From assembly GCA_963747315.1 (NCBI GenBank), contig CAVVEQ010000013.1, positions 620,001 through 684,000 on the forward strand: a DNA stretch of 64,000 bases. Reading direction: 5' to 3'. Of the stretch, positions 36,964 through 44,931 are shown in pieces; positions within the stretch are counted from its first letter, which is position 1, and the number at the start of each line of letters is the position of its first letter. The notes beneath the pieces were generated by a model. That model was not told the origin of the DNA, made no database searches, and saw only the letters and a list, made by a program, of their open reading frames with translations. Source of the DNA: CAVVEQ01 sp963747315. GTDB lineage: Bacteria; Chloroflexota; Anaerolineae; Anaerolineales; Anaerolineaceae. The position numbers and the translations under genes are program-made.

Positions 36964-39470
36964 TTCGCCACCTCCTCGCCATGCATGGAGGCAACCATCT
37001 TCTTGGAAAATTCAATGGCTTCATCAACCCTGGGAGCTTCCTTCATTCTGCGCGCGCGTTGTTCCATCTGCGGCCGCAGGGTCTCAATCTCCTCTTTCAT
37101 TTTTTCGGGAGGAATTTCATCGATAACTTTCTGCAATTCATTGATCACCCGGGCATATTTATCACCTTCCGCGGCAGAAATCCACTCCACCCGGAATCGT
37201 CCCGGAGACATGCCCATTTTTTCGAACGTCTTTGTCAGTCGTTCTGCACGAGTCGCGCCAACGATCTGCCCGGTGATATAGTGGCAATCCTGGGGATGAC
37301 AACCCGAATAAAGCACCGCCCCTGCACCAAGGCGAAAAGCCTCATAAACAAAATCGGAGTCCATGCGTGCTGAGCACATCACCCTCAATCCACGCTCGTT
37401 GGCAGAATATTCGAAATGGCTCGTTCCAGCCAGGTCAGCACCGCCATACGAACACCAGTGGCAGCGGAATGCCAGGATTTTCTTTTCAGGTTCATTAGCG
37501 AGTATAGCTTGCAATTGGGCAAGCAATTGCGCATCCGTGTAGTGAAGCTGGGTGATGGCGTTGTGCGGGCATTCCGCCACGCAGCCACCGCATCCGTGGC
37601 ATTTGGCTGTAACTACTTCAGCGGCTTTTCCGACTTCGTAATTGATCGAGCCGTAGGGGCACGCTTTGGCGCAAAGACCGCATTGTTTTCCCTGCGCGCT
37701 GATACAGCGATCTTCCCAAACAGCAGCGACCGTCGGTTCGATCTCCCATTGATCTGAGTGCAGGATCCGGCCTGCGCGGGAAGCCGCTGCGATACCTTGG
37801 GCAACGCTGGAAGGAATATCTTTTAATCCCTGGCAGGCACCTGCGAGGAAAACACCATCTGTGGGGGTATCCATAGGCCGTAGTTTGGGGTGATATTCCA
37901 TGAAGAATCCACCCGGGCTCTGAACAATATTCAATACCGAACTCATGGTCGCCTGATCCGGCTGGGGAATGCCAGCCTGGTTAAGCATGACCATATCAAA
38001 TTCGCGTTCGATTACCTTCCCCAGCGATACATCCTCGGAATGGACAAAAAGATTCTTTGAGGCAGGGTCTTCTGTGATCAGGCTGGGTCGTCCCTGAATG
38101 AAGTGAATGCCCAGCTCTCTCGCCCGGTCATAGAACTCTTCGTAACCCTTTGAGGGTGTACGAATATCCATGTAATAAACAGTGATATCCAGATCAGGGT
38201 CCATCTGCTTGAGCAGAACGGCATTTTTGATGGAATACATGCAGCAGAAATTCGAGCAATACGGGTTGTAGCGTTTATCCCTGGAACCGACGCAGTTGAT
38301 AAATGCAAGCCGCTTTGGATTCTTGAGGTCACTGGGCCGGATCAGATCACCAGCGGTGGGTCCTGCTGAGTTATTCAGGCGTTCCATCTCCATGGAGGTG
38401 ATCACATTGGAGAAGCGCCCATAGCCGTATTCGCCCATAACGCTGGGATCGAAGTGATCGTACCCGGTAGCAACAACAATTGCGCCGGCATCTTCCCAGG
38501 TGACTTTGTCCTCCATACTAAAATCTATCGCGTTGAGCTTTCCGCAGGCTTCCACGCATTTGTAGCAATGGATGCAGGCGTCCATGTCAACTGTGTATTT
38601 AAGCGGAACCGACTGACTCATGGGAACATAGATCGCCTTGCGAGGAGCAAGGTTCATCTCGAAATAATTGGGGACTTCAATCGGGCAAACCTTGGAGCAA
38701 TCTCCGCACCCGTTACATCGCGATGCGATTACGTGTTTCGATTTTTCTCGTAGCTGGACTTTAAAATTCCCTACGAATCCTTCGACCCGTTCAACTTCCG
38801 TATATGCTTTTACTGTGATGTTGGGTTGGCGCGCCGCGTCAACCATTTTGGGTGCGAGAATTCATATACTGCAGTCCATGGTGGGAAAGGTCTTGTTTAG
38901 TTGTGCCATGACCCCTCCAATCGTTTCCTGCTTCTCCACAAGAATTGTTTTTATTCCCTGCTCTGCCAGGTCCAATGCGCAGCTGATCCCTGCAACTCCA
39001 GCGCCTATCACCACTGCTTTCTTCGTCACCGGAACAGAGATCATATCCAGCGGAGTCAGGAAACTTGCCTTGGCGATCGCAGCAGCTGTCAGGTCTTTCG
39101 CTTTTTCCAGCGCGCCTGCTTTATCGTGCCCGTGCGCCCACGTGCATTGCTCGCGGATATTGGCCATTTCCATCAGGAAGGGATTTAACCCCGCTTCCTG
39201 AACTGCAGCCCGGAAGGTGGGTTCATGCATTCTGACCGAGCATGCTGATACAACTACCCTGTTTAGCTTGTATTTCTTGATATCATCCTTTATCAGGGAT
39301 TGACCGGAATCGGCGCAGGCATAATGCGTGTCGGTAGCCCGAACCACTCCTGGCAGCCCGGCCGCATACGCCGCAACATCGGCTGGAGGGATGACCCCGG
39401 CAATGTTCGATCCGCAATGGCATATATAAACACCAATGCGGAGATCTTCCTTTACGTCTGTGTTCGTCAT
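36960..39470 (-). CDS. hdrA: Selenocysteine-containing HdrA with C-terminal MvhD domain
   Basis: HdrA is the flavin-bifurcating subunit of heterodisulfide-reductase-type complexes. The frame is open from ATG 39470 (AGGAG site) to the TGA at 36960, except for one in-frame TGA at codon 203, and gives 836 residues if read as Sec. The TGA falls in FPTMDCSI-U-ILAPKM, where Cys is normally found. Other motifs: VYICHCGSN at the N-terminus, AVVIGAGVAGISCALDLA (FAD), CNGCGDCSKVCP, CIHCYKCVEACG, CGLCAKACPYG, CHGCGGCVAECP, then an MvhD domain (FRCHWCSYGGADLAG, SGCHPQDCHY). Both halves are in the same frame, so this is not a frameshift. Confidence 0.85.
38824..38844 (-). promoter_or_regulatory. Putative bacterial SECIS stem-loop
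   Basis: Starting 17 bases after the TGA, the mRNA can form a 5-bp stem (GGUUG/CAACC), one A-C mismatch, a 3-bp stem (CGC/GCG) and a GGC loop. The apical loop is about 26-28 bases after the UGA and starts with G. Both properties fit bacterial SECIS elements recognised by SelB. It was found by eye; no folding energy was computed. Confidence 0.65.
38862..38864 (-). other. In-frame TGA recoded as selenocysteine (Sec203 of HdrA)
   Basis: The only stop inside an otherwise continuous HdrA frame. It replaces the second Cys of the DCSxC-type motif before ILAPKM. Sec at this HdrA position is known from some methanogens. Recoding requires SelA, SelB, SelC and SelD, none of which is in this window, so it is inferred. 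Confidence 0.75.
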
Positions 39471-39510
39471 GGAGCTCCTGGACAATGGAATACTAATTGT
39501 TGAAATGGTA

Positions 39511-40008
39511 TTATGAACGTGGACCAATCGCGGCTTCAGTTGCCAGGCGTTTTCTGGCTTTTTGAGCACGCTGATCAGGATTTACAAGTTCGAGTGCATC
39601 CTTCGGGCACCAGAGAACGCATTGGGGTCCACCATCAACATCCTCGCACTGGTCACAGATCTCAGCCAATTTTGTTTCCGGGTTGATGGAGATGGCGCCA
39701 AAATCGCAGGCTTCGATGCACCAGGCGCAGGCATCGCAGTTGTTTACATCCACCTGGATGATCCCTGTCGCTGGATCTTGGATCAACGCATCCCGCGTGC
39801 AAGCCACCACACAGGGGGCATCTTCACAGGTTCGGCAGGCTACGGCTGTGATTAGAATCTCTTCGGCTCTTACGACGCGAATGCGGCTGCGGTACGTGTT
39901 GAATTCTCCTGTTTTCGTATAGGAACAAATATATTCACACAACTGGCAACCGATACATTTTTCATAATCGCAGGCGATATATTTGAAGCGTGATGCTGTG
40001 GTGGTCAT
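39511..40008 (-). CDS. 4Fe-4S ferredoxin-type subunit, AOR-associated
   Basis: A 165-residue iron-sulfur protein resembling HycB/CooF-type electron-transfer subunits. Cys motifs are CIGCQLCEYIC near residue 18, CRTCEDAPCVVAC near 60, CDACAWCIEAC near 95 and CDQCEDVDGGPQCVLWCP near 120, enough for four clusters. It lies 25 bases after the AOR gene and 40 bases before hdrA, so it is the likely wire from the tungsten subunit to HdrA. It is comparable in role to BamC of class II benzoyl-CoA reductases. Confidence 0.85.
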   Translation of the reverse strand: MTTTASRFKYIACDYEKCIGCQLCEYICSYTKTGEFNTYRSRIRVVRAEEILITAVACRTCEDAPCVVACTRDALIQDPATGIIQVDVNNCDACAWCIEACDFGAISINPETKLAEICDQCEDVDGGPQCVLWCPKDALELVNPDQRAQKARKRLATEAAIGPRS

Positions 40009-40033
40009 CTCGATATCTCCTTTTACCTCTAAA

Positions 40034-41920
40034 TTAAACCCCTATTTGTTCCGCAACGTCCGCCATCCCAAGATCAATCAACTTCTTTTTTGGGATCAAG
40101 CCTTCGTTTGTCCAACCTTTGGCCTTATAGTATTGATCTTTCATCGTCTCTAATTCTTCTATGCTTACTACATGGCCAGCGGAAGCCCCTTTTGTCATAG
40201 GGTCATGGTGCCACCTATAAGGGAGCGCATCGTCTTTACGTGACCATCCCTCACGTATATTGAATGCTTTCTTGATCGTGTGTGCTCGTTCACCGATCAG
40301 GTCTATATCTTCGTATTTAAAATCCCAACCAGTGGTGGCATTTATTAATGCAGCAATGGAAGGCCAGGCACCAGAGCGGTCTGCCTTGCCAGTAAAACAC
40401 CTTCGGATAAATTTACACAAAGGCAATGTATCATAAACCGCTGCGTACTCCTCGGCTTCCCGGGCGTACTCACCGTGTTTATCATCGATCTTGAATCGAT
40501 CCGTCACACCAGTTATATCCACATCGTAGGCAGCTGAACGATTATGGCATCCACCGCGGGTGCCCACTGCTGCGCCAACTGCAAATGTCTTCAGGCCACG
40601 GGCATCATACCCGGGGCTTTCCAGTCCTTTTGCATTCATCGCCCATTTGTAAGTTTCGGCTTTTCTTTCTTTGTCGATCGTGGCTGCAGCAATCCTGGTT
40701 CCTTCAGCAAGGAGATTCCCAATCCCTTCCCGGTCGCGGATCATCTCTAGCAAGGTTACTCCTGCTTCGCCATTACCAAAATTGGGCTCAAATCCTTCAG
40801 GGTATTTTTTACATTTGAAATCTTCCTTTTTGAAAATATTCTTTTCAAATGTCTCCATCACCCACGATACGGTCACTCCCCCGCTCATCGAATCCATACC
40901 GGATTCATCGCAAATATCGATCATTTTTATAATTGCTTTCATATCACTGATGCCGCAATTCGAACCCGTCGCGTAAAGCGATTCATATTCAATTCCGGTG
41001 ATCGCGCCGGTATATGGTCCTTCTCTTACGAGGGACATTTGCTCGCACGCGATGGGGCATTGTGCGCAGGCAACTGTCTTTACCTTATAGTGCTCAGATA
41101 GCTCTTCGCCGGAAATCTGTTCGGCGTATTCGAAGGTGCCTTCCTGGTAATTGCGAGTCGGAAGCAATCCCAATTTGTTCATATTAAGAACATTGGTAAC
41201 AGTACCCAGAACGCGGTATTTTACAGTGTGCGGTCCTTGCGCTTGATCACTGATATCAAAGGACATTTTCATGAGAGTCGCCGGATCAGCAACCTTGATC
41301 CCCTTGGTTCCACGCACGGAAAGAGCTTTTAATTTCTTTGATCCCCAAACCATTCCATGGCCAGTGCGTCCAGCCTGCCGGCCATCGTTTGTTACATTTG
41401 CAAAACGCACCAGGTTTTCTCCGGATGGTCCGATCGTACAGGATCTCACCTGATCATCCGCGAGCGCTTCCCGGATAGCTTCTTCAGTCTCGAAGGTGTT
41501 TTTCCCCAGCAGTTTAGAAGCATCCCGGAATTCCAACCGATCATCATCAATAAATACATTCACCCAGGATTCACTTGCGCCGTGCAATACTAATCCGTCC
41601 CATTGCGCACGCTTGAGTGCGATGGAAAACCAACTCCCTGAAAGGCTGTCACCGATAAACCCTGTCAGGGGAGATTTGGAGGCCATACCGAATTTCCCGC
41701 CTACTGGCACTGGTGTACCTGTAAAGATCCCATTGGCGATACAAATCGGATTATCGGGGGAAAGAGGATCACAGCCGGGTTTGATGTTTTCCCAGCATAG
41801 CCGGGTGGCCATCGAAACCCCGCCTATATACGTTTTTAACCAATCCTCCTTCTTTTCCTCTATCCAATGTTTTCGGTTGGTGAGATCAATATGTAAGATT
41901 TTTCCACTGTAACCGAACAT
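40034..41920 (-). CDS. Aldehyde:ferredoxin oxidoreductase family tungstoenzyme
   Basis: A 628-residue AOR-family protein containing a tungsten (or molybdenum) bis-pterin and one 4Fe-4S cluster. The cluster motif is CAQCPIAC near residue 290 with a distal Cys (LPLCKF) near 505. The N-terminus GYSGKILHIDLTNRK and FGMASKSPLTG, GPSGENLVRFANVTNDGRQAGRTGHG are typical. Members oxidise aldehydes or, in Bam enzymes, reduce benzoyl-CoA; which applies here is not clear. Intact, unlike the second AOR gene at 42830. It is followed by ferredoxin and hdrA. Confidence 0.88.
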   Translation of the reverse strand: MFGYSGKILHIDLTNRKHWIEEKKEDWLKTYIGGVSMATRLCWENIKPGCDPLSPDNPICIANGIFTGTPVPVGGKFGMASKSPLTGFIGDSLSGSWFSIALKRAQWDGLVLHGASESWVNVFIDDDRLEFRDASKLLGKNTFETEEAIREALADDQVRSCTIGPSGENLVRFANVTNDGRQAGRTGHGMVWGSKKLKALSVRGTKGIKVADPATLMKMSFDISDQAQGPHTVKYRVLGTVTNVLNMNKLGLLPTRNYQEGTFEYAEQISGEELSEHYKVKTVACAQCPIACEQMSLVREGPYTGAITGIEYESLYATGSNCGISDMKAIIKMIDICDESGMDSMSGGVTVSWVMETFEKNIFKKEDFKCKKYPEGFEPNFGNGEAGVTLLEMIRDREGIGNLLAEGTRIAAATIDKERKAETYKWAMNAKGLESPGYDARGLKTFAVGAAVGTRGGCHNRSAAYDVDITGVTDRFKIDDKHGEYAREAEEYAAVYDTLPLCKFIRRCFTGKADRSGAWPSIAALINATTGWDFKYEDIDLIGERAHTIKKAFNIREGWSRKDDALPYRWHHDPMTKGASAGHVVSIEELETMKDQYYKAKGWTNEGLIPKKKLIDLGMADVAEQIGV

Positions 41921-41955
41921 ATGGTTCTGCCTCCTTGAATTTCTAGAGAATTACC

Positions 41956-42240
41956 TTACCCGCCAGCTAAAACGGACATTAGGATGAGATGTCCGTTTGG
42001 TTCTGGCGAATTATCCAACTCATCTGATTTAACCATTCGTTTACCATCCAGATTGAACATGCTGGATCCAATAAATGTATTTCTTTCTGTGTCTATCAAT
42101 TGCCCATTGAATTTTGGAAAAGTCTTAGACAAGACACGAATTACATCCCGGTAACTTCCATTGTCCGGTATGCTAATTTCTGTCTTTGATACCCCAGAAA
42201 GGACACGAGAAACCCCGATGAATTCTACATCGATGTTCAT
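41956..42240 (-). CDS. MoaD/ThiS-family sulfur carrier protein
   Basis: A 94-residue beta-grasp protein ending in VLAGG; the terminal Gly-Gly is the thiocarboxylate-forming tail of MoaD/ThiS proteins. Its position as first gene before the AOR suggests it donates sulfur for the tungstopterin of that enzyme, as MoaD-like genes do next to many AORs. No strong ribosome site is seen. Confidence 0.8.
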   Translation of the reverse strand: MNIDVEFIGVSRVLSGVSKTEISIPDNGSYRDVIRVLSKTFPKFNGQLIDTERNTFIGSSMFNLDGKRMVKSDELDNSPEPNGHLILMSVLAGG

Positions 42241-42358
42241 ATAATTATTATTCTACCAGTTTTACAATCTCAAAAAAACTGTATAAATACCCTCACTTCA
42301 TAAACACTTGTCACAGTATTTGGGTAAAAATTGTGTTATTTACCACTTTCATATAGTT

Positions 42359-42386
42359 TTGAATCTAATTGAAAATCTGCTATAAA
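42359..42386 (+). promoter_or_regulatory. Candidate promoter for the second AOR unit
   Basis: TTGAAT at 42359-42364 and TATAAA at 42381-42386 are 16 bases apart, placing a start near 42393 and leaving a short leader with GGAGG before the ferredoxin ATG. It lies in an AT-rich 177-base divergent region that must also hold the promoter of the large minus-strand operon, which I could not place. Confidence 0.5.
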
Positions 42387-42417
42387 TATTCTAAATATCT
42401 CCAAACAGGAGGATAGG

Positions 42418-42819
42418 ATGCGTTTATTTGTCGAAAATGAGAAATGCTCGGGTTGCAGAGCCTGCCTGGTCGCATGTTCCATGAATCTTTTCGGTGAAAA
42501 CAATCCAAAAAAGGCAGCACTTACGCTCATCCCGCAATTTCCTGAACCGGGTAAGTACACGATGAAGGTTTGCACACAATGCGGTGAATGTGCGGCTGTT
42601 TGCCCCACGGACGCCATCAAACAGAAAGTGAATGGCGTTTATTTTGTTGAATTCTCCGAATGTATCATGTGCGAAGCATGTGTCCCGGTTTGTCCAGAGG
42701 GCGTCATGTACCTGGATAACCAACTTGCCCAAACAGCCTGGAAGTGTGATCTTTGTGGAGATTGCGTGTTGGTTTGTGGAACAAGTGCTCTCACAATTTC
42801 TGAACAGCAATTAGCATAG
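42418..42819 (+). CDS. 4Fe-4S ferredoxin subunit paired with second AOR
   Basis: A 133-residue protein with four cluster motifs: CSGCRACLVAC, CTQCGECAAVCP, CIMCEACVPVCP and CDLCGDCVLVCG. It has a strong GGAGG site. It lies 10 bases before the second AOR gene, the standard pairing of an AOR with its small electron-transfer subunit. It does not closely resemble the ferredoxin at 39511. Confidence 0.87.
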   Translation: MRLFVENEKCSGCRACLVACSMNLFGENNPKKAALTLIPQFPEPGKYTMKVCTQCGECAAVCPTDAIKQKVNGVYFVEFSECIMCEACVPVCPEGVMYLDNQLAQTAWKCDLCGDCVLVCGTSALTISEQQLA

Positions 42820-42829
42820 GGAGTGACTC

Positions 42830-44665
42830 ATGAACGGTTACGGTGGTTCAATTCTGCGCGTAAATCTCGCATCAGGTGATATCCGGAAGTCTCCCACTCC
42901 TCCTGATCTAGCAAGGGATTTTATCGGAGGTCGTGGTTTCGGTGCGTACCTCCTTTTCACCGAAGTTCCCCGGAACGCTGAACCTCTCGGTCAGGATAAC
43001 AAGCTTATTCTCTCCTCTGGACCACTATCAGGTTTGATGATCCCAGGAGCGGGGAAAATGGATTTCACTACAAAATCTCCCCTCACCGGCGGATATGCCA
43101 GCTCATCGCTTGGCGGCATGCTGACCGCCGAATTGAAATATGCGGGTATCGATTCAATCATTTTTGAAGGGATTAGCCCCAATCCCGTTTACTTATTGAT
43201 AGAAGATGACAGAATATCTACTGCTGGATGCAGCTGAATATTGGGGGCAAGGGACAATCTCGGTTGAAAAAGCGCTCAAAGGAAAAATACGGAGAAGAGT
43301 TCCAGGTAGCTGTGATCGGATCCGGGAGGTGAAAACCTTGTTCCTTTCGCCTCCATTAACCATGATTACGGACGCCAGGCAGGCCGAGGGGGTGTTGGTG
43401 CAGTTATGGGATCGAAGCGACTTAAAGCCATCGTTGTCCGTGGAACCAAATCCATTCCTGTTGCCGATCAGGAAGGATTGAAAAGAAGCAGGTCAGGAGT
43501 TATTCCGGGCATGCAAAGAGGCTGAAGGTCTTGTCCCCTGGCAAAGATACGGAACCACCATTGTCACCAGCTGGTGCGACGAGGTGGGAGCCCTGCCAAC
43601 TCGGAATTTCAGTTCCGGCCATTTCACCGAAGGGAAAGGGCTTTACGGTCCGGTGATGCGAGAAAAGATCGTCATCACCGATAAAGGTTGTTTCGGTTGC
43701 CCCTCCCCTTGTGGAAAATACAGCCGTTCCAAAAAACACCAGTCAAACGTTGAAGGTCCTGAATATGAAACCATCGGGATGCTCGGTTCGAATTTGGGGA
43801 TCCCGGATATCGAAGATGTGGCGGAAGCAAACCGGTTATGCGATGATCTGGGCATCGATACAATCAGCACCGGGGGTGTGATCGCCTGGGCAATGGAGTG
43901 TTATCAAAAAGGAATTCTCACTTCAGCCGATACAGATGGATTGGTTCTTGATTTTGGGAATGTTCCATCTGTTTTCGAATTGATCCGTAAGATCGCGCAC
44001 AAAGAAGGGCTTGGCAAACTCCTCTAGCCCGGGAGTGAAAAAAGCATCCGAAATTATTGGAAAGGGAAGTGATAAATTCGCGATCCACGTAAAGGGAATG
44101 GAGCAATCTGCCTATGCCACCCATAATGCCACGGCTATGCTTCTGGCATACATGACTTGTGATGTCGGCGCTCATCATAACCGCTCCTGGGCCATCACTT
44201 ACGACCTGCAGGTCGGCCGCGACCTGATCGTCCCCGAGAAGGTCGCGAGGATCATCTGGTTGCAAAATTTCCGCCCGATGTTCGATGTGCTCGGATCCTG
44301 CCGCCTGCAATGGGTGGAGCTTTCGATTGAGCGGGATCTCTATGTTCCCGCGCTTGAGGCTATCACCGGCATCCATCGCACTTGGGAAGATCTGGAAAAA
44401 GTGGGGGAAAAGATTTGGAATCTTACCCGTTTATTCTGGATCAGGGAAAATCCTGGATTTAGCCGGGAATGGGACCTTCCCTCCCCTCGTTTCTACACCG
44501 AGCCACCCCCGGATGGTCCGACTGCAGGACAGATCACGAAATTTGAGGATGTTCAAAAATTACTGGATATGTATTACGAACAACGCGGATGGGATTCGAA
44601 TGGTATCCCAAAACCAGAAACATTGAAAAAACTTAGATTTGGAAGAATTCGCTGTTTCTCCTTGA
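42830..44665 (+). pseudogene. Second AOR-family tungstoenzyme, six one-base insertions
   Basis: The deduced protein of about 610 residues is AOR-family: YGGSILRVNLASGDIRKS, DFTTKSPLTGGYASSSLGG, GRQAGRGGVGAVMGSKRLKA, CFGCPSPCGKYSR and VGAHHNRSWAITYDL. The frame shifts near 43220, 43281, 43326, 43481-43484, 44024 and 44626-44631, each time by one extra base, and the true end is probably the TGA at 44663-44665 (LEEFAVSP). No other stops appear. The dense clustering suggests a poorly resolved stretch of sequence or, less likely, a recently inactivated gene. Confidence 0.75.
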
Positions 44666-44676
44666 TAATTTACTCA

Positions 44677-44891
44677 ATGCAAACCGCTGAATTACGTCCA
44701 AAGGGAATGTTGAAACAATATATCAGATGGCAGGGAGTGCATTCGAAGTTCCCAGTGGAATCCCCCTCAGAGAAGCGTTGTTAGCTGCGGAATTCCCCCT
44801 GACCTGGTCGCCATCGCGTTTATCGGATCAGAAACCTGTAAACAAGGATGAGATTATCCAGCCAGGGGATACCATCGATCTCACGCGGTGA
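44677..44891 (+). CDS. Small AOR-linked protein, possible beta-grasp carrier (frameshifted)
   Basis: A short frame of about 71 residues directly after the second AOR. It starts MQTAELRPKG in one frame and continues NVETIYQMAGSAFEVPSG in another after a probable missing G near 44703, ending IIQPGDTIDLTR. The last segment resembles the DGD-type end of ThiS/MoaD folds, but there is no terminal Gly-Gly. The counterpart of the MoaD-like gene beside the first AOR is the likeliest identity; this is weak. Confidence 0.4.
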
Positions 44892-44931
44892 TTGGAGGGG
44901 GGTAAACCAGAATCTGCATCCAAGAATCTGC

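Noticed and set aside
36960..39569. HdrA as two separate genes or a pseudogene split by a stop
   Set aside because: Both parts are in the same frame, the single TGA sits at a conserved Cys position, and a SECIS-like stem follows. The downstream ATG at 38846 would remove the FAD-binding domain.
42830..44665. Programmed ribosomal frameshifting in the second AOR gene
   Set aside because: Six shifts, all of the same sign, without slippery sites or stimulatory structures; the neighbouring AOR is intact. Sequence error or decay is simpler.
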